Below are positions 18,103 to 27,980 of a DNA stretch of 64,000 nt, in pieces. Location: the NCBI RefSeq assembly GCF_014251695.1, contig NZ_CP059195.1, forward strand, positions 248,001 through 312,000. The letters are read 5' to 3'. Below the pieces are notes generated by a model. It saw only the letters and a program-made list of their open reading frames with translations. It did no database searches and was not told the DNA's origin. Position 1 is the stretch's first letter; the number at the start of each line of letters is the position of its first letter. A program made the translations under genes and the position numbers. Source of the DNA: Blattabacterium cuenoti. Lineage in GTDB: Bacteria > Bacteroidota > Bacteroidia > Flavobacteriales > Blattabacteriaceae.

Positions 18103-19294
18103 AAAAATAGATTTTTTTTTAAATAGATATATAAAAGGCGATAGATATTTATGGGCTTTTATATCTTTGTTAGCTATTTTTTCCTTTTTACCAGTTTATT
18201 CTGCTAGTACAAACCTAGTGACTACATATGGAGGGACAAATACAGTTTTTAGTTATTTATTAAAACATGCTATTTTTTTATTAGTTGGATTTTGTATCCT
18301 TTTTTTTACTCAATTTATAGACTATAAATATTTTTATCGAATGTCTATTCTTTCCATGCCTATAATATTCATTTTATTAATTTTTACAATGAATCAAAGG
18401 AAAGAATTAGATGGAGTAAATGCTTCTCGTTGGTTACATATTCCTATTATAAATATATCTTTTCAAACTTCCAGTATCGCGGGTTTAGTTCTTTTCATTT
18501 ATTGTTCCAGATATTTAGCTAAAAAAGCTAAAAAAAAGAAAGAAAAAATAAATTTTATAAATTCTTTTTTTCCCTTGTTGTTTCCAATATTTTTTATCAT
18601 TGGATTGATTTTTCCTGCTAATGGCTCGACGGCTAGTATTGTTTTTATATCCGTTTTAATTCTACTTTTTATAGGTGGATATCCATTCACAAGTGTTATA
18701 GGAGTTCTTTTAATGGGCATTTTATTTGCGGGAATATATATTTACTCTGTAATAAAATGGGGAACCCCTATTCATAGGGTTTATACATGGAAAAGTCGTA
18801 TAGAAAAATTTTTTGATCATGAATCTGAAGAAAATTATCAAATGAAACAATCGAAAACGGCTATCGTTTTAGGAAATAAATTTGGTCGTGGGCCTGGAAA
18901 AAGTGTTTTAAAGGCGTTCCTCCCTCAATCTTCTTCAGATTTTATATATGCTATTATAATAGAAGAATATGGATCTATTGGGGGTGTTATCCTTTTATTT
19001 ATTTATATACTAATTTTAATAAGAATTATGATAATAGCTACAAAAGTGCAAAATTATTTTTGTTCTTTGTTGGTAATTTCTGTAGGGTACCCTATTATAA
19101 ATCAAGCACTTATAAATATGGGAATTGCTGTTGGTTTATTTCCAGTAACAGGACAAACTTTGCCATTGATTAGTGCTGGAGGGACTTCTATGTGGGTTAC
19201 TTTTTTTAGTTTTGGCATTATATTAAGTATCAGCCGAATGATATATAAAAATTCAACTGAATCTACAGAAATGATAACTTATCATGAACCATAA
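18089..19294 (+). CDS. ftsW: Septal peptidoglycan glycosyltransferase FtsW
   Basis: SEDS-family polymerase (401 residues, about ten membrane helices) that builds septal glycan chains from lipid II with FtsI. Family features include DGVNASRWLHIP near residue 110, GRGPGKSVLKAFLPQSSSDFIYAIIIEEYG near 268-297, and the late PVTGQTLPLISAGGTSM near 353-369. The start overlaps the end of murD by 14 bases and the stop overlaps murG by 11, so it belongs to the dcw operon. FtsW is preferred over RodA because of the position. Confidence 0.95.
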   Translation: MKISEKIDFFLNRYIKGDRYLWAFISLLAIFSFLPVYSASTNLVTTYGGTNTVFSYLLKHAIFLLVGFCILFFTQFIDYKYFYRMSILSMPIIFILLIFTMNQRKELDGVNASRWLHIPIINISFQTSSIAGLVLFIYCSRYLAKKAKKKKEKINFINSFFPLLFPIFFIIGLIFPANGSTASIVFISVLILLFIGGYPFTSVIGVLLMGILFAGIYIYSVIKWGTPIHRVYTWKSRIEKFFDHESEENYQMKQSKTAIVLGNKFGRGPGKSVLKAFLPQSSSDFIYAIIIEEYGSIGGVILLFIYILILIRIMIIATKVQNYFCSLLVISVGYPIINQALINMGIAVGLFPVTGQTLPLISAGGTSMWVTFFSFGIILSISRMIYKNSTESTEMITYHEP

Positions 19295-20390
19295 TATTTC
19301 ACCTAGAATAATTATTGGAAGTGGAGGAACTGGAGGTCATATCTATCCTGGAATCGCTATTGCTAATGAACTAAAAAAAAGAATTCCAAAAACAGACATT
19401 TTATTTATTGGATCTAATAATCATATGGAAATACAAGAAATTCCAAGATTTGGATATTCTATGGAAAAGATTTGTCTTTCAGGTGGAAAAGATAAATTTT
19501 TTTCTATATCAGGTTTTATTTTATCTATACAACTAATATATAGCTTTTTTTTAGCAAATAAAATTATTCAAAAATTTTCTCCAGATATAGTTATTGGAAC
19601 AGGTGGATTTGTAAGTTTTCCTACCTTATATGCTGCAAAAAAAAATAAAATACCTATTTTAATTCAAGAACAGAATTCTTTTCCTGGATTGACTAATAGA
19701 ATATTTTCTCGTTACGCAAATAAAATATGCATTGGTTATGATAAAGCAAAAAAATATTTTCCAAAAGAAAAAACGATCATCACTGGAAATCCAGTCAGAT
19801 CTGAAATATTACAATTACCCAGTAAAAAAAAAGCTTGTATGAATTTAGGATTACAAGTTACAAAACCTATTATTTTGTCTATAGGAGGGAGTCAAGGATC
19901 TAATAGTATGAATAACGCTTGGAGAAAAGGATTAAAAAAGATAATAGAATTGGATATGCAACTTATTTGGCAAGTAGGAAAATTAGATCTTCATAAGATT
20001 AAAAAAAATAAAATGTCTCATCATTCGAATATCATTTTTATGGAATTTATTGAAAATATACCGATATGTTATGCTGCGGCAGATATCATTGTATCTAGAG
20101 CTGGAGCTTTAACTATATCAGAAATATGTTTAATAGGAAAACCATATATATTAATTCCTTTTCCTTGGTCTTCAAATGATCACCAAAATAAAAATGCTAA
20201 AATATTAGAAGAAAAAGAAGCAGCTTTAATTATAAAAAATGAGGAAGTAGAGCAAAAATTAGTTAATTCTGTTATACAATTAGTGAATAATTCTATAATG
20301 AAAAAAAAAATGAGTAAAAATATATTAGAATTAGGAAAACCTAAAGCAACAAACGATGTTGTAAACGAGATTTTACAAATTATTTTATGA
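19284..20390 (+). CDS. murG: Lipid II synthase MurG (GlcNAc transferase)
   Basis: Peripheral membrane glycosyltransferase (368 residues) that adds GlcNAc to lipid I, giving lipid II. SGGTGGHIYPGIAIA near residues 12-26 is the first glycine-rich loop, and ISRAGA-like SRAGALTISEI near 272 contacts the UDP-GlcNAc. GTGGFVSFPTLYAA near 110 is the third signature. It overlaps ftsW by 11 and murC by 4 bases. A ten-A tract near the 3' end (20301-20310) is in frame. Confidence 0.96.
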   Translation: MNHNISPRIIIGSGGTGGHIYPGIAIANELKKRIPKTDILFIGSNNHMEIQEIPRFGYSMEKICLSGGKDKFFSISGFILSIQLIYSFFLANKIIQKFSPDIVIGTGGFVSFPTLYAAKKNKIPILIQEQNSFPGLTNRIFSRYANKICIGYDKAKKYFPKEKTIITGNPVRSEILQLPSKKKACMNLGLQVTKPIILSIGGSQGSNSMNNAWRKGLKKIIELDMQLIWQVGKLDLHKIKKNKMSHHSNIIFMEFIENIPICYAAADIIVSRAGALTISEICLIGKPYILIPFPWSSNDHQNKNAKILEEKEAALIIKNEEVEQKLVNSVIQLVNNSIMKKKMSKNILELGKPKATNDVVNEILQIIL

Positions 20391-21778
20391 ACTTAAACCA
20401 AATTGATTTTTTTTATTTTATAGGAATAGGAGGAATGGGGATGAGTTCTCTCGCTAGATACTTCCATTCTATAGGGAAAACTGTTTATGGTCATGATCGA
20501 AATGAAACCTTTTTAACAAAAAAATTAGAAAAAGAAGGGATATCCATCAATTATCATGATACTATCGAATTTTTGCCAAAATGGGTGTTATCTAAACAAT
20601 GTTTAATTGTGTACACTCCAGCCATTCCTAGTCATCATAAACAATGGATATATTTAAAAAAATATGGGAAAAATATAAAAAAACGTTCTCAAGTATTATC
20701 TTTAATTATAGAAAATGATATTTGTATAGCTATAGGAGGAACACATGGAAAAACAACTACTTGTATTTTGTTAGGACACATTTTATATAGTATAGGAATG
20801 AATATTACTGCTTTTTTAGGAGGAATTTCTGAAAATTATCAATCGAATTTAATATTGAATAATGTATTGAATGGAAAAAAAATTTTTTTAGTAGAAGCAG
20901 ACGAATTTGACCATTCTTTTTTATATTTATCTCCTAATATAGCATGTATAACGTCTTTTGATCAAGATCATGTAGACACTTATCCAAGAAAAGATGCCTT
21001 AAAAAAGGCTTATATAACTTTTTCAAATAGAGTAAAAAAACCATATAAAAAAATATTTCTTTGCCAAGAAGAATCTTTTCAATCAAATAACGCTATATAT
21101 TTTTCTGTGTTAAAAAAAGAAAATTATTATTCCAATCATCTTTATGTAAAAGAAAATAAATGGTATTTTGATTTTCATACTCCTACAGAAATATGGAAAT
21201 CTTTACCTTTACCTATTCCAGGTCAACATAATTTAAAAAATGTGACTGCAGCATTAGCTATATCTGATTATCTAAAAATTCCTAAGGAAGAAATCAGAAA
21301 AGCTTTATTTCTATTTAAAGGGATTAAAAGAAGATATTCCATTCACTATCAATCTTCAAAAAAAATATATATAGATGATTACGCACATCATCCTACAGAA
21401 ATTAACGCTTTTATCAGTACTGTTAGAATATGTTTTCCAAATAAAAAAATATTGGGTATTTTTCAACCTCATTTATTTAGTAGAACTAAATTTTTTGAAA
21501 AATCTTTTGCAAAAAGTTTAGAACATCTTGATATTTTAATTTTATTGGATATTTATCCAGCTAGAGAATTTCCTATAAATGGGATTAATTCTAATAATTT
21601 ATTAAAAAAGATACAAATGAGTTCTAAAGAAATATCTACTATGTCCAAAGTTTTAAAAAAAATTGAAAAAAAACATTTTGATATTATTTTGACAATGGGA
21701 GCTGGGGATATAGAGACCTTAATTATTCCTATAAAAGAATGGTTGTATAAACGATATGGAGAAATAAATGAAAAATAA
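20387..21778 (+). CDS. murC: UDP-MurNAc-L-alanine ligase MurC
   Basis: Mur ligase (463 residues) that adds the first stem-peptide residue, L-alanine, to UDP-MurNAc. FIGIGGMGMSSLARY near residue 12 is the nucleotide-sugar-binding Rossmann loop, GGTHGKTTTCILLG near 117 the P-loop, EADEFDHSFL near 168 and DDYAHHPTEI near 330 are MurC-specific. It overlaps murG by four and ftsQ by eleven bases. It is not fused to ddl, and no ddl or murF lies in the window. Confidence 0.96.
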   Translation: MNLNQIDFFYFIGIGGMGMSSLARYFHSIGKTVYGHDRNETFLTKKLEKEGISINYHDTIEFLPKWVLSKQCLIVYTPAIPSHHKQWIYLKKYGKNIKKRSQVLSLIIENDICIAIGGTHGKTTTCILLGHILYSIGMNITAFLGGISENYQSNLILNNVLNGKKIFLVEADEFDHSFLYLSPNIACITSFDQDHVDTYPRKDALKKAYITFSNRVKKPYKKIFLCQEESFQSNNAIYFSVLKKENYYSNHLYVKENKWYFDFHTPTEIWKSLPLPIPGQHNLKNVTAALAISDYLKIPKEEIRKALFLFKGIKRRYSIHYQSSKKIYIDDYAHHPTEINAFISTVRICFPNKKILGIFQPHLFSRTKFFEKSFAKSLEHLDILILLDIYPAREFPINGINSNNLLKKIQMSSKEISTMSKVLKKIEKKHFDIILTMGAGDIETLIIPIKEWLYKRYGEINEK

Positions 21779-22496
21779 TAAAACATTCTTTATCATTATT
21801 TTATTATTATATATGATTTGTATGATTTCACTTTTTTATTTTTCTCAAAAAACACATCGAAACAGAACTCTAAAAAAATTTAATATTGTTATTGATTCCT
21901 TATTTAAAAATCATTTTGTAAATGATAAAATTATTAAAAATATTCTATTTTCTAAAACAGAAAAAATTGAAAAAAAAATCGGTCAATTATGTATATTGAA
22001 AATGGAAAAAAAATTAAATAATTATCCTTTTATAAAAAGATCTGAAGTATTTCTTAGTGTAGATGGGACTATGAATATTAAAATTTGGCAAAAAGAACCC
22101 GTTTTAAGAATAAAAAATGGAAATAAAGAATATTATCTTACTAAAGATGCGGAAAATTTAGAACTTTCTTCTTTTTTTTCATCAAAAGTCATTTTAGCAA
22201 AAGGCCCTTTTTCAAAAAAGGAACAAAAATGTTTAACAAATTTAGTTAAATTCATAAACTCCGATAAATTATTAAAAAACCAAATTATTAGCATAAAAAA
22301 AAATAATAAAAATTCATTTGTTTTAATTCCAAAAATAGGGAATCATCATATTATATTAGGAAATATAAAGGATTTTAAAAAAAAATTGAATAAATTAAAA
22401 GCATTTTATAAGCAGTACCTAAATAAAATAGATATAAATCGATATAAAAGTATCGATTTACAATATAAAGACCAAATAGTCGCAAAAAAAAGATAA
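21768..22496 (+). CDS. ftsQ: Cell division protein FtsQ
   Basis: Bitopic divisome protein (242 residues) in the ftsQ position between murC and ftsA. A short cytoplasmic N-terminus and one membrane helix (about residues 5-25) precede a periplasmic region; LNNYPFIKRSEVFLSVDGTMNIKIWQKEPVLRI near 83-115 resembles the end of a POTRA domain and the start of the FtsQ beta-domain. Sequence alone is weak, so the call relies on layout and order. A 10-bp-arm inverted repeat (22435-22460) lies in the 3' end. Confidence 0.85.
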   Translation: MKNNKTFFIIILLLYMICMISLFYFSQKTHRNRTLKKFNIVIDSLFKNHFVNDKIIKNILFSKTEKIEKKIGQLCILKMEKKLNNYPFIKRSEVFLSVDGTMNIKIWQKEPVLRIKNGNKEYYLTKDAENLELSSFFSSKVILAKGPFSKKEQKCLTNLVKFINSDKLLKNQIISIKKNNKNSFVLIPKIGNHHIILGNIKDFKKKLNKLKAFYKQYLNKIDINRYKSIDLQYKDQIVAKKR

Positions 22497-22500
22497 GTCT

Positions 22501-23856
22501 ATGGAATATCAAGAGATAGCTATAGGTCTTGATGTGGGAACCACGAAGATTGTAGCTATGGTGGGAAGGAGAAATGAATATAATAAAATTGAGATCTTAG
22601 GCATAGGTAAATCTAAAAGTATAGGTGTGCATAGAGGGGTTGTTAATAATATAACTCAAACAATTGAAGCTATTCGTGAAGCAGTATCTGAAGCCGAACA
22701 TAGTTCGGGATTAAAAATAAAAGAAGTTATTGTTGGAATAGCAGGACAACATATTAGAAGTCTACAACATAATGATTATATTACTAGATTGGATTTTGAA
22801 AATGTCATCAGTCAGAAAGACATACAAAAATTAATAGATCAAGTTCATAAACTTATTATGCAACCAGGAGAAGAAATCATTCATGTTCTTCCACAAGAAT
22901 ATAAAGTTGATAGTCAAGCAGAAATAGGAGAACCGATAGGAATGTATGGAAGTCGTTTAGAAGCTAATTTTCACGTTGTAGTGGGACAAATATCTTCTAT
23001 ACGAAATATTGGGAGATGTGTAAAAGCTGCAGGCTTGAATTTAGCTGGAATGACCTTAGAACCTTTAGCTTCAGCTGAAGCTGTATTAAGCACCGAAGAA
23101 AGAGAAGCTGGCGTTGCATTAGTGGATATAGGAGGAGGAACGACGGACATTGCTATATTTAAAGATAATATTATCCGTCATACTGCCGTAATCCCTTTTG
23201 GAGGAAATGTCATTACTGAAAATATAAAAACAGATTGTTTGATTATTGAACGCCAAGCAGAATTACTCAAAATAAAATTTGGATCGGCATGGCCAGGAGA
23301 AAATAAGGAAACAGAAATTGTTTGTATTCCTGGATTAAGAGGTCGTGATCCTAAAGAAATTTCTTTAAAACACCTTTCACAAATTATTCATATACGAGTA
23401 TGTGAAATTTTGGAACAAGTAAATATAGAAATAAAAAATTATGGAAATGAAGAACAAAAGAAAAGACTTATTGCTGGATTAGTCATGACAGGTGGAGGTT
23501 CTCAGCTTCAACATATTCGTCCATTAACAGAATATGTAACTGGGATGGACGTTCGTATAGGTTATTCCAATGAACACATTGCAGGAGGAGAAAACGGTAT
23601 TATAAGTAATCCAGAATATGCTACGTCTATAGGATTAGTAATTAAAGGACTTGGGGATAAAAAAAAATATCTTTGTAACACTGCGGATACGGGACATAAA
23701 CATGATGAAAATTCTGAATTTATTTCTACAAAATATTATAATAAAAATCGTAGATTAAATTATGAGGAAGATCATAAAAAGAAAAAAAATAAAACAAAAT
23801 CTTTTCTTGAAATTTGGGCAGATAAGTTCCGTAAAATATTGAATGATACAGAATAA
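22501..23856 (+). CDS. ftsA: Cell division protein FtsA
   Basis: Actin-like ATPase (451 residues) that tethers FtsZ to the membrane and recruits the divisome. GLDVGTTKIVAMVG near residue 8 is phosphate-1, LVDIGGGTTDIAIF near 208 is phosphate-2 and GLVMTGGGSQL near 322 is the adenosine motif. The C-terminal SFLEIWADKFRKILND is an amphipathic helix suited to membrane attachment. ftsQ is 4 bases upstream and ftsZ 11 bases downstream. Confidence 0.96.
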   Translation: MEYQEIAIGLDVGTTKIVAMVGRRNEYNKIEILGIGKSKSIGVHRGVVNNITQTIEAIREAVSEAEHSSGLKIKEVIVGIAGQHIRSLQHNDYITRLDFENVISQKDIQKLIDQVHKLIMQPGEEIIHVLPQEYKVDSQAEIGEPIGMYGSRLEANFHVVVGQISSIRNIGRCVKAAGLNLAGMTLEPLASAEAVLSTEEREAGVALVDIGGGTTDIAIFKDNIIRHTAVIPFGGNVITENIKTDCLIIERQAELLKIKFGSAWPGENKETEIVCIPGLRGRDPKEISLKHLSQIIHIRVCEILEQVNIEIKNYGNEEQKKRLIAGLVMTGGGSQLQHIRPLTEYVTGMDVRIGYSNEHIAGGENGIISNPEYATSIGLVIKGLGDKKKYLCNTADTGHKHDENSEFISTKYYNKNRRLNYEEDHKKKKNKTKSFLEIWADKFRKILNDTE

Positions 23857-23867
23857 TAAACCATGAA

Positions 23868-25217
23868 ATGAAAAAAGAAGATTTTATACAAAAAAAAGAA
23901 AACGCTCAATTGGAATTTCCAAAAAATCGTTCAGCTTCTATAAAAGTAATTGGAGTGGGAGGAGGAGGAAGTAATGCTTTAAGTCATATGTTTGAACAAG
24001 GAATTACAGGTGTTGATTTTATAGCATGTAATACGGATGCACAAGCATTAAATAATAATCCAGTTCCTATAAAAATTCAATTAGGAGCTTCGATTACAGA
24101 AGGGCTTGGTGCTGGAGCCGATCCAGAAGTTGGAGAAAAGGCTGCATTAGAAAGTTTAGAGGAAATAAAAAGTATTTTAGATTCTAACACAAAAATGACC
24201 TTTATTACAGCAGGAATGGGAGGTGGAACGGGAACTGGGGCCGCTCCAATTATTGCAGGGATTTCTAAAGAAAAAGGAATTCTTACTGTAGGAATCGTTA
24301 CGATTCCATTTCATTTTGAAGGAAAAATGAGATTAGAACAAGCTCAAAAAGGAATAGAAGCATTAAGAAAAAATGTGGATTCTCTCATTGTGATTAATAA
24401 TGATAAATTGAGAGAATTATATGGAAATTTAGGATTTAAAGCAGGCTTTTCAAAGGCAGATGAAGTTTTAACTACTGCAGCTAAAGGTATTGCTGAAGTC
24501 ATCACTCATCATTATAAACAAAATATAGATTTAAGAGATACAAGAACCGTTTTAAAAGAAAGTGGAACCGCTGTTATGGGTTCTGCTATTGCTGTTGGAG
24601 AAAATAGAGCCAAGGAAGCTGTTGTACAGGCTTTAGATTCTCCATTATTAAATGATAATAAGATTACGGGAGCTAAAAATGTTCTTCTTCTTATTGTTTC
24701 AGGGAAAATAGAAATTACTATAGACGAAATAGGAATTATCAGTGATTATATACAAGCTGAGGCAGGGAACAACGCTAATATTATTATGGGACTAGGAGAA
24801 GACGAAAGTTTTGAAGAAAGTATTTCAGTTACTATAGTGGCTACGGGGTTTCCTACGGAAATACAACGGGCTATTAATCACGAAGAAAAAAAAATATTTC
24901 ATAGGTTAGAAGAACCTTATGAACAAAGATTAAACAAAATGGAGGAAATCCATTCTTATTCTAAACGGATTGATCCTTTTTTTTCAAAAACTTATTCACA
25001 ATCAAATCATTTAGAAAAATTTTGTTATAAAAATAAAAAAGATGATGTTTTATCGAAAAAAAAACAAAATATTTTTGATCAGTCTATCAATTCAAATTTT
25101 TTTACAGAAAAAAAACATAAAAAATATATGCTAGAAGATAATTTTGATCTTCCTATTTCATACAATGAAAAATTATTCAAAAATAGTTTTCGTAAAAAAG
25201 AAAATAATACAAATTAA
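23868..25217 (+). CDS. ftsZ: Cell division GTPase FtsZ
   Basis: Tubulin-like GTPase (449 residues) that forms the Z-ring. VGGGGSNALSHM near residue 30 and GGGTGTGAAPI near 118 (tubulin signature) bind GTP, and NNDKLRELYG near 180 is the T6 region. The linker after residue ~325 is long and basic/hydrophilic, typical of Bacteroidota. The tail (LEDNFDLPISYNEKLF then a lysine-rich end) does not show an obvious canonical C-terminal peptide for FtsA binding; this may simply be lineage-specific. A second ATG five bases upstream (23863) is out of frame. Confidence 0.96.
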   Translation: MKKEDFIQKKENAQLEFPKNRSASIKVIGVGGGGSNALSHMFEQGITGVDFIACNTDAQALNNNPVPIKIQLGASITEGLGAGADPEVGEKAALESLEEIKSILDSNTKMTFITAGMGGGTGTGAAPIIAGISKEKGILTVGIVTIPFHFEGKMRLEQAQKGIEALRKNVDSLIVINNDKLRELYGNLGFKAGFSKADEVLTTAAKGIAEVITHHYKQNIDLRDTRTVLKESGTAVMGSAIAVGENRAKEAVVQALDSPLLNDNKITGAKNVLLLIVSGKIEITIDEIGIISDYIQAEAGNNANIIMGLGEDESFEESISVTIVATGFPTEIQRAINHEEKKIFHRLEEPYEQRLNKMEEIHSYSKRIDPFFSKTYSQSNHLEKFCYKNKKDDVLSKKKQNIFDQSINSNFFTEKKHKKYMLEDNFDLPISYNEKLFKNSFRKKENNTN

Positions 25218-25228
25218 GAGTTCAATTG

Positions 25229-26638
25229 ATGTTTCCTAATATCCCCAAAGGAACCAGAGATTTTTCATCCATTGAGATGAGAAAACGAAATTTTTTAATT
25301 CAAACGATTCGAAAACAATTTGAACTTTTTGGTTTTGTTTCTATAGAAACTCCCTCTATTGAAAATATTTCTACTCTTATTGGAAAATATGGAGAAGAAG
25401 GAGATTCCTTAATTTTTAAATTGCTACATTCAGGTGATTTTTTAAAAAATAGAATTTTAAATTTTTTAAAAAAAATCAATCATGATGAAAAAACGGATGA
25501 AAAAACGGTTATAAAATATATTACTGAATATATGTCTAATAAAGCTCTTAGATATGATTTAACGGTTCCTTTTGTTCGTTATGTAGTGATGCATAAAAAT
25601 AAAATCGTTTTTCCTTTTAAAAGATACCAAATACAACCTGTATGGCGTGCAGATAAACCTCAAAAAGGAAGATGGAGAGAATTTTATCAATGTGATGCGG
25701 ATATGATATCATTCTCTTGGTCTTTATGGGAAGAAATAGAATTAATTCAACTTTGTGACGAAATTTTTACCAAATTAAATTTTCCTATCGTTATCTATAT
25801 TAATCATAGAGATATATTAGTAGGATTATTTGAAATGGCTGGAATAGAAAATAATTTATGGAACGATTTTACTATATCTTTAGATAAATGGAATAAAATT
25901 GGACGAAATTTAGTCAAAAAAGAAATGCTTGACAAAGGAATTTCATCTTTATCATTTGATAAAGTGGCATGTTTTTTTGATATGACAGAAAATTTCTGCA
26001 ATAAAAAAAAACATTTAACTATAGCCTTACAAAATTCTGAAAAAGGAAAAAAAGGAATACGAGATTTAAGTTTTATTTATAAGAATATAAATAATATTTC
26101 TTTACAAAAGACAAAATTGGAATGGAATCTTTCTTTAGCCAGAGGAATGAATTATTATACAGGTACAATATTCGAAATTGTTCCATTAAACAATCGGAGT
26201 TTTATTTCTATTGGAGGAGGAGGTAGGTATGATAAATTAGCTAATTTATTTGGAATGAACAATATTTATGGAGTAGGAATTTCTTTAGGTTTGGATAGAA
26301 TTTATTTAGCAATGGAGCAAGAAAATTTATTTCAAACTATTTCTAGTTCCCCTTTAAAAGTTTTGTTTATTCATTTCGGAAATGAAGAAGTTTTATATGC
26401 ATACAAAATAATAAAATTTTTTAGAAAGGAAGGAATTTCTGCTCAATTATATCCTAATGCGGAGAAAATAAGAAAACAATTTAGATATGCGAATGATAAT
26501 AATATTCCATTTGTTATTAGTATAGGAAAAAATGAAATCAATCAAAATAAAATCAAGATGAAAGATCTTCAAAAAAAAACAGAAAAAGAATATGATAACA
26601 TAGACGAGGTTATGAATCAATTAACGAAAAAATTATGA
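25229..26638 (+). CDS. hisS: Histidyl-tRNA synthetase
   Basis: Class II synthetase (469 residues) charging tRNA-His, whose gene is also in this window (48399-48474). Motif 2 is seen in FKRYQIQPVWRADKPQKGRWREFYQCDAD, the His-binding motif in LSLARGMNYYTGTIFEI, and motif 3 in GVGISLGLDRIYLAME. The anticodon-binding domain is at the C-terminus. ATG at 25229 is preferred over TTG at 25226. It follows ftsZ by 11 bases. A perfect 12-bp tandem duplication (25484-25507) gives DEKTDEKT in a variable loop. Confidence 0.96.
   Translation: MFPNIPKGTRDFSSIEMRKRNFLIQTIRKQFELFGFVSIETPSIENISTLIGKYGEEGDSLIFKLLHSGDFLKNRILNFLKKINHDEKTDEKTVIKYITEYMSNKALRYDLTVPFVRYVVMHKNKIVFPFKRYQIQPVWRADKPQKGRWREFYQCDADMISFSWSLWEEIELIQLCDEIFTKLNFPIVIYINHRDILVGLFEMAGIENNLWNDFTISLDKWNKIGRNLVKKEMLDKGISSLSFDKVACFFDMTENFCNKKKHLTIALQNSEKGKKGIRDLSFIYKNINNISLQKTKLEWNLSLARGMNYYTGTIFEIVPLNNRSFISIGGGGRYDKLANLFGMNNIYGVGISLGLDRIYLAMEQENLFQTISSSPLKVLFIHFGNEEVLYAYKIIKFFRKEGISAQLYPNAEKIRKQFRYANDNNIPFVISIGKNEINQNKIKMKDLQKKTEKEYDNIDEVMNQLTKKL
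25484..25507 (+). repeat. 12-bp tandem duplication in hisS
   Basis: GATGAAAAAACG occurs twice back to back and encodes Asp-Glu-Lys-Thr twice. The frame is preserved. Confidence 0.9.
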
Positions 26639-27271
26639 TACAATTTTATTTAGGGCTTTTTTCTTCCAAATAATAAATCCAACTACAGCCAGGATGACAA
26701 GAATGATAAATAAAATCCCCGTCAATACAAAACCCTTAAAAAAATAAATAGGGACGGAAATTCCGTTTCCCACTATCCAAAATATCCAATTTTCTACTTT
26801 TTTCATGGCCATTTGATACATACCAGAAAAATAAATCCCCGTTGTCAGTATATCCATCCAATCAAAATTAGATTGCAGTTTTCCATAAAAAAAATAAACG
26901 ATCATACTGAAAATACAAGTGAATATAAATAAAATAGAGGTATAAAAATAATCTTTTTTATTGCAAAAAGTAATAGGTATTTTTCGATCTTTTTCCTTTT
27001 TATATCTCCATGCATACCATCCATAAAAACTCATCAATGTGTAATACAAATTAAGAATAAAATTTCCATAAAGAGAACTCTTAAAAGTTAAATAACTATA
27101 TATAATAGTGCTAATTATTCCTATTGGATATCCCCATGCATTATTTTTTTGAACAAAAAAAACACTAAATATTGTAAATGATACAGCCGTAATTTCCAAA
27201 ATTATGTAAAAAAAACTATTATGATAATAGGGGGATAAAAGGAGATCTATCCAATCATTCATCATATTCAT
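26633..27271 (-). CDS. pnuC: Nicotinamide riboside/mononucleotide transporter PnuC
   Basis: Membrane protein (212 residues, seven predicted helices) of the PnuC family, which lets nicotinamide riboside or a related vitamin precursor enter by facilitated diffusion. NNAWGYPIGIISTIIYSYL near residue 43 and LNLYYTLMSFYGWYAWRYKK near 75 match the conserved core, including the WxxW motif. The gene directly abuts the phosphopantetheinyl transferase gene upstream, and its 3' end overlaps hisS by six bases. The exact vitamin is not certain, since PnuC homologues include thiamine and riboflavin carriers. Confidence 0.87.
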   Translation of the reverse strand: MNMMNDWIDLLLSPYYHNSFFYIILEITAVSFTIFSVFFVQKNNAWGYPIGIISTIIYSYLTFKSSLYGNFILNLYYTLMSFYGWYAWRYKKEKDRKIPITFCNKKDYFYTSILFIFTCIFSMIVYFFYGKLQSNFDWMDILTTGIYFSGMYQMAMKKVENWIFWIVGNGISVPIYFFKGFVLTGILFIILVILAVVGFIIWKKKALNKIVS

Positions 27272-27910
27272 TTATTTATCATCTATAATGTAAACTAAGT
27301 AATGTTCTTCTATTTTTCTATAGAAAGCATAAAATCGCTTACTATAGTATTTTTTAAGTATCCAGCATGATACATAAGAATCCTTTTGAATACAAAAAGG
27401 AGAAACTTTATAATGATCTAAAAAACTGTAAAAAATTCCTCCTTCTAGTTTATATAAACTTTCTTTAATTCCCCATATAATATGCAAATAATCTTCTTCA
27501 TAATTTTTAGGAATAAAAATAGATTCATCATCCCTAATAAATTTTTTCTTTATTCTTATTATTTTCTTGTCTTTTCGTAATTTTTCTATATCAATTCCTA
27601 TATGATAAGAACTTATAGCTATGGCTATTTTTTCAAAAGAATGACTTAAAGAAATATATTTTCCTTCAGGAAAAAGAAAAGGTTTTCTTTTTTCATTATA
27701 AAAAATATTTATTTTTATGCCTATATATTTCAAAACATAACGAATACTTAAAAATTCTATTTTTCGTTTTTCTGATAATGATAAAAAAAATACCTTCTCT
27801 TTATCTGATAGAAAAAGTTTTCTTAAAAACATAGTTTCTAAAAAATGTTTCCATCTAAAAACTATGATAATCGTATGAAAGGGACGAAATTTATAGGTAT
27901 AGAAATTCAT
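27272..27910 (-). CDS. 4'-phosphopantetheinyl transferase (Sfp/AcpT type)
   Basis: Enzyme (212 residues) that moves the phosphopantetheine arm from CoA to carrier proteins, most likely the fatty-acid ACP here. The P1-P3 motifs are present: YISLSHSF, HIGIDIEKLRKD (magnesium-binding Asp and Glu) and IIWGIKESLYKLEG (WxxKES). The length fits the Sfp-like class. It probably supports the FabI-containing fatty-acid pathway. pnuC follows with no gap, so they share a transcript. Confidence 0.88.
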   Translation of the reverse strand: MNFYTYKFRPFHTIIIVFRWKHFLETMFLRKLFLSDKEKVFFLSLSEKRKIEFLSIRYVLKYIGIKINIFYNEKRKPFLFPEGKYISLSHSFEKIAIAISSYHIGIDIEKLRKDKKIIRIKKKFIRDDESIFIPKNYEEDYLHIIWGIKESLYKLEGGIFYSFLDHYKVSPFCIQKDSYVSCWILKKYYSKRFYAFYRKIEEHYLVYIIDDK

Positions 27911-27980
27911 TATATTTTTATAATATATTTAAATCTAGCCATTTTTTTGTACTATTGTGAATATTATATATGATGTATGT

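Noticed and set aside
22435..22460. 10-bp-arm inverted repeat at the end of ftsQ as a terminator
   Set aside because: No U-tract follows and ftsA starts 40 bases downstream in the same operon; arms of ten are at chance level.
26232..26249. 18-bp palindrome in hisS
   Set aside because: Perfect palindromes of 14-18 bp are expected a few times in 64 kb at this A/T content; several others (3836-3851, 5581-5598, 8993-9006, 58362-58375) were set aside for the same reason.
27272..27280. Possible NAD/vitamin riboswitch before pnuC
   Set aside because: pnuC abuts the upstream gene, so there is no leader.
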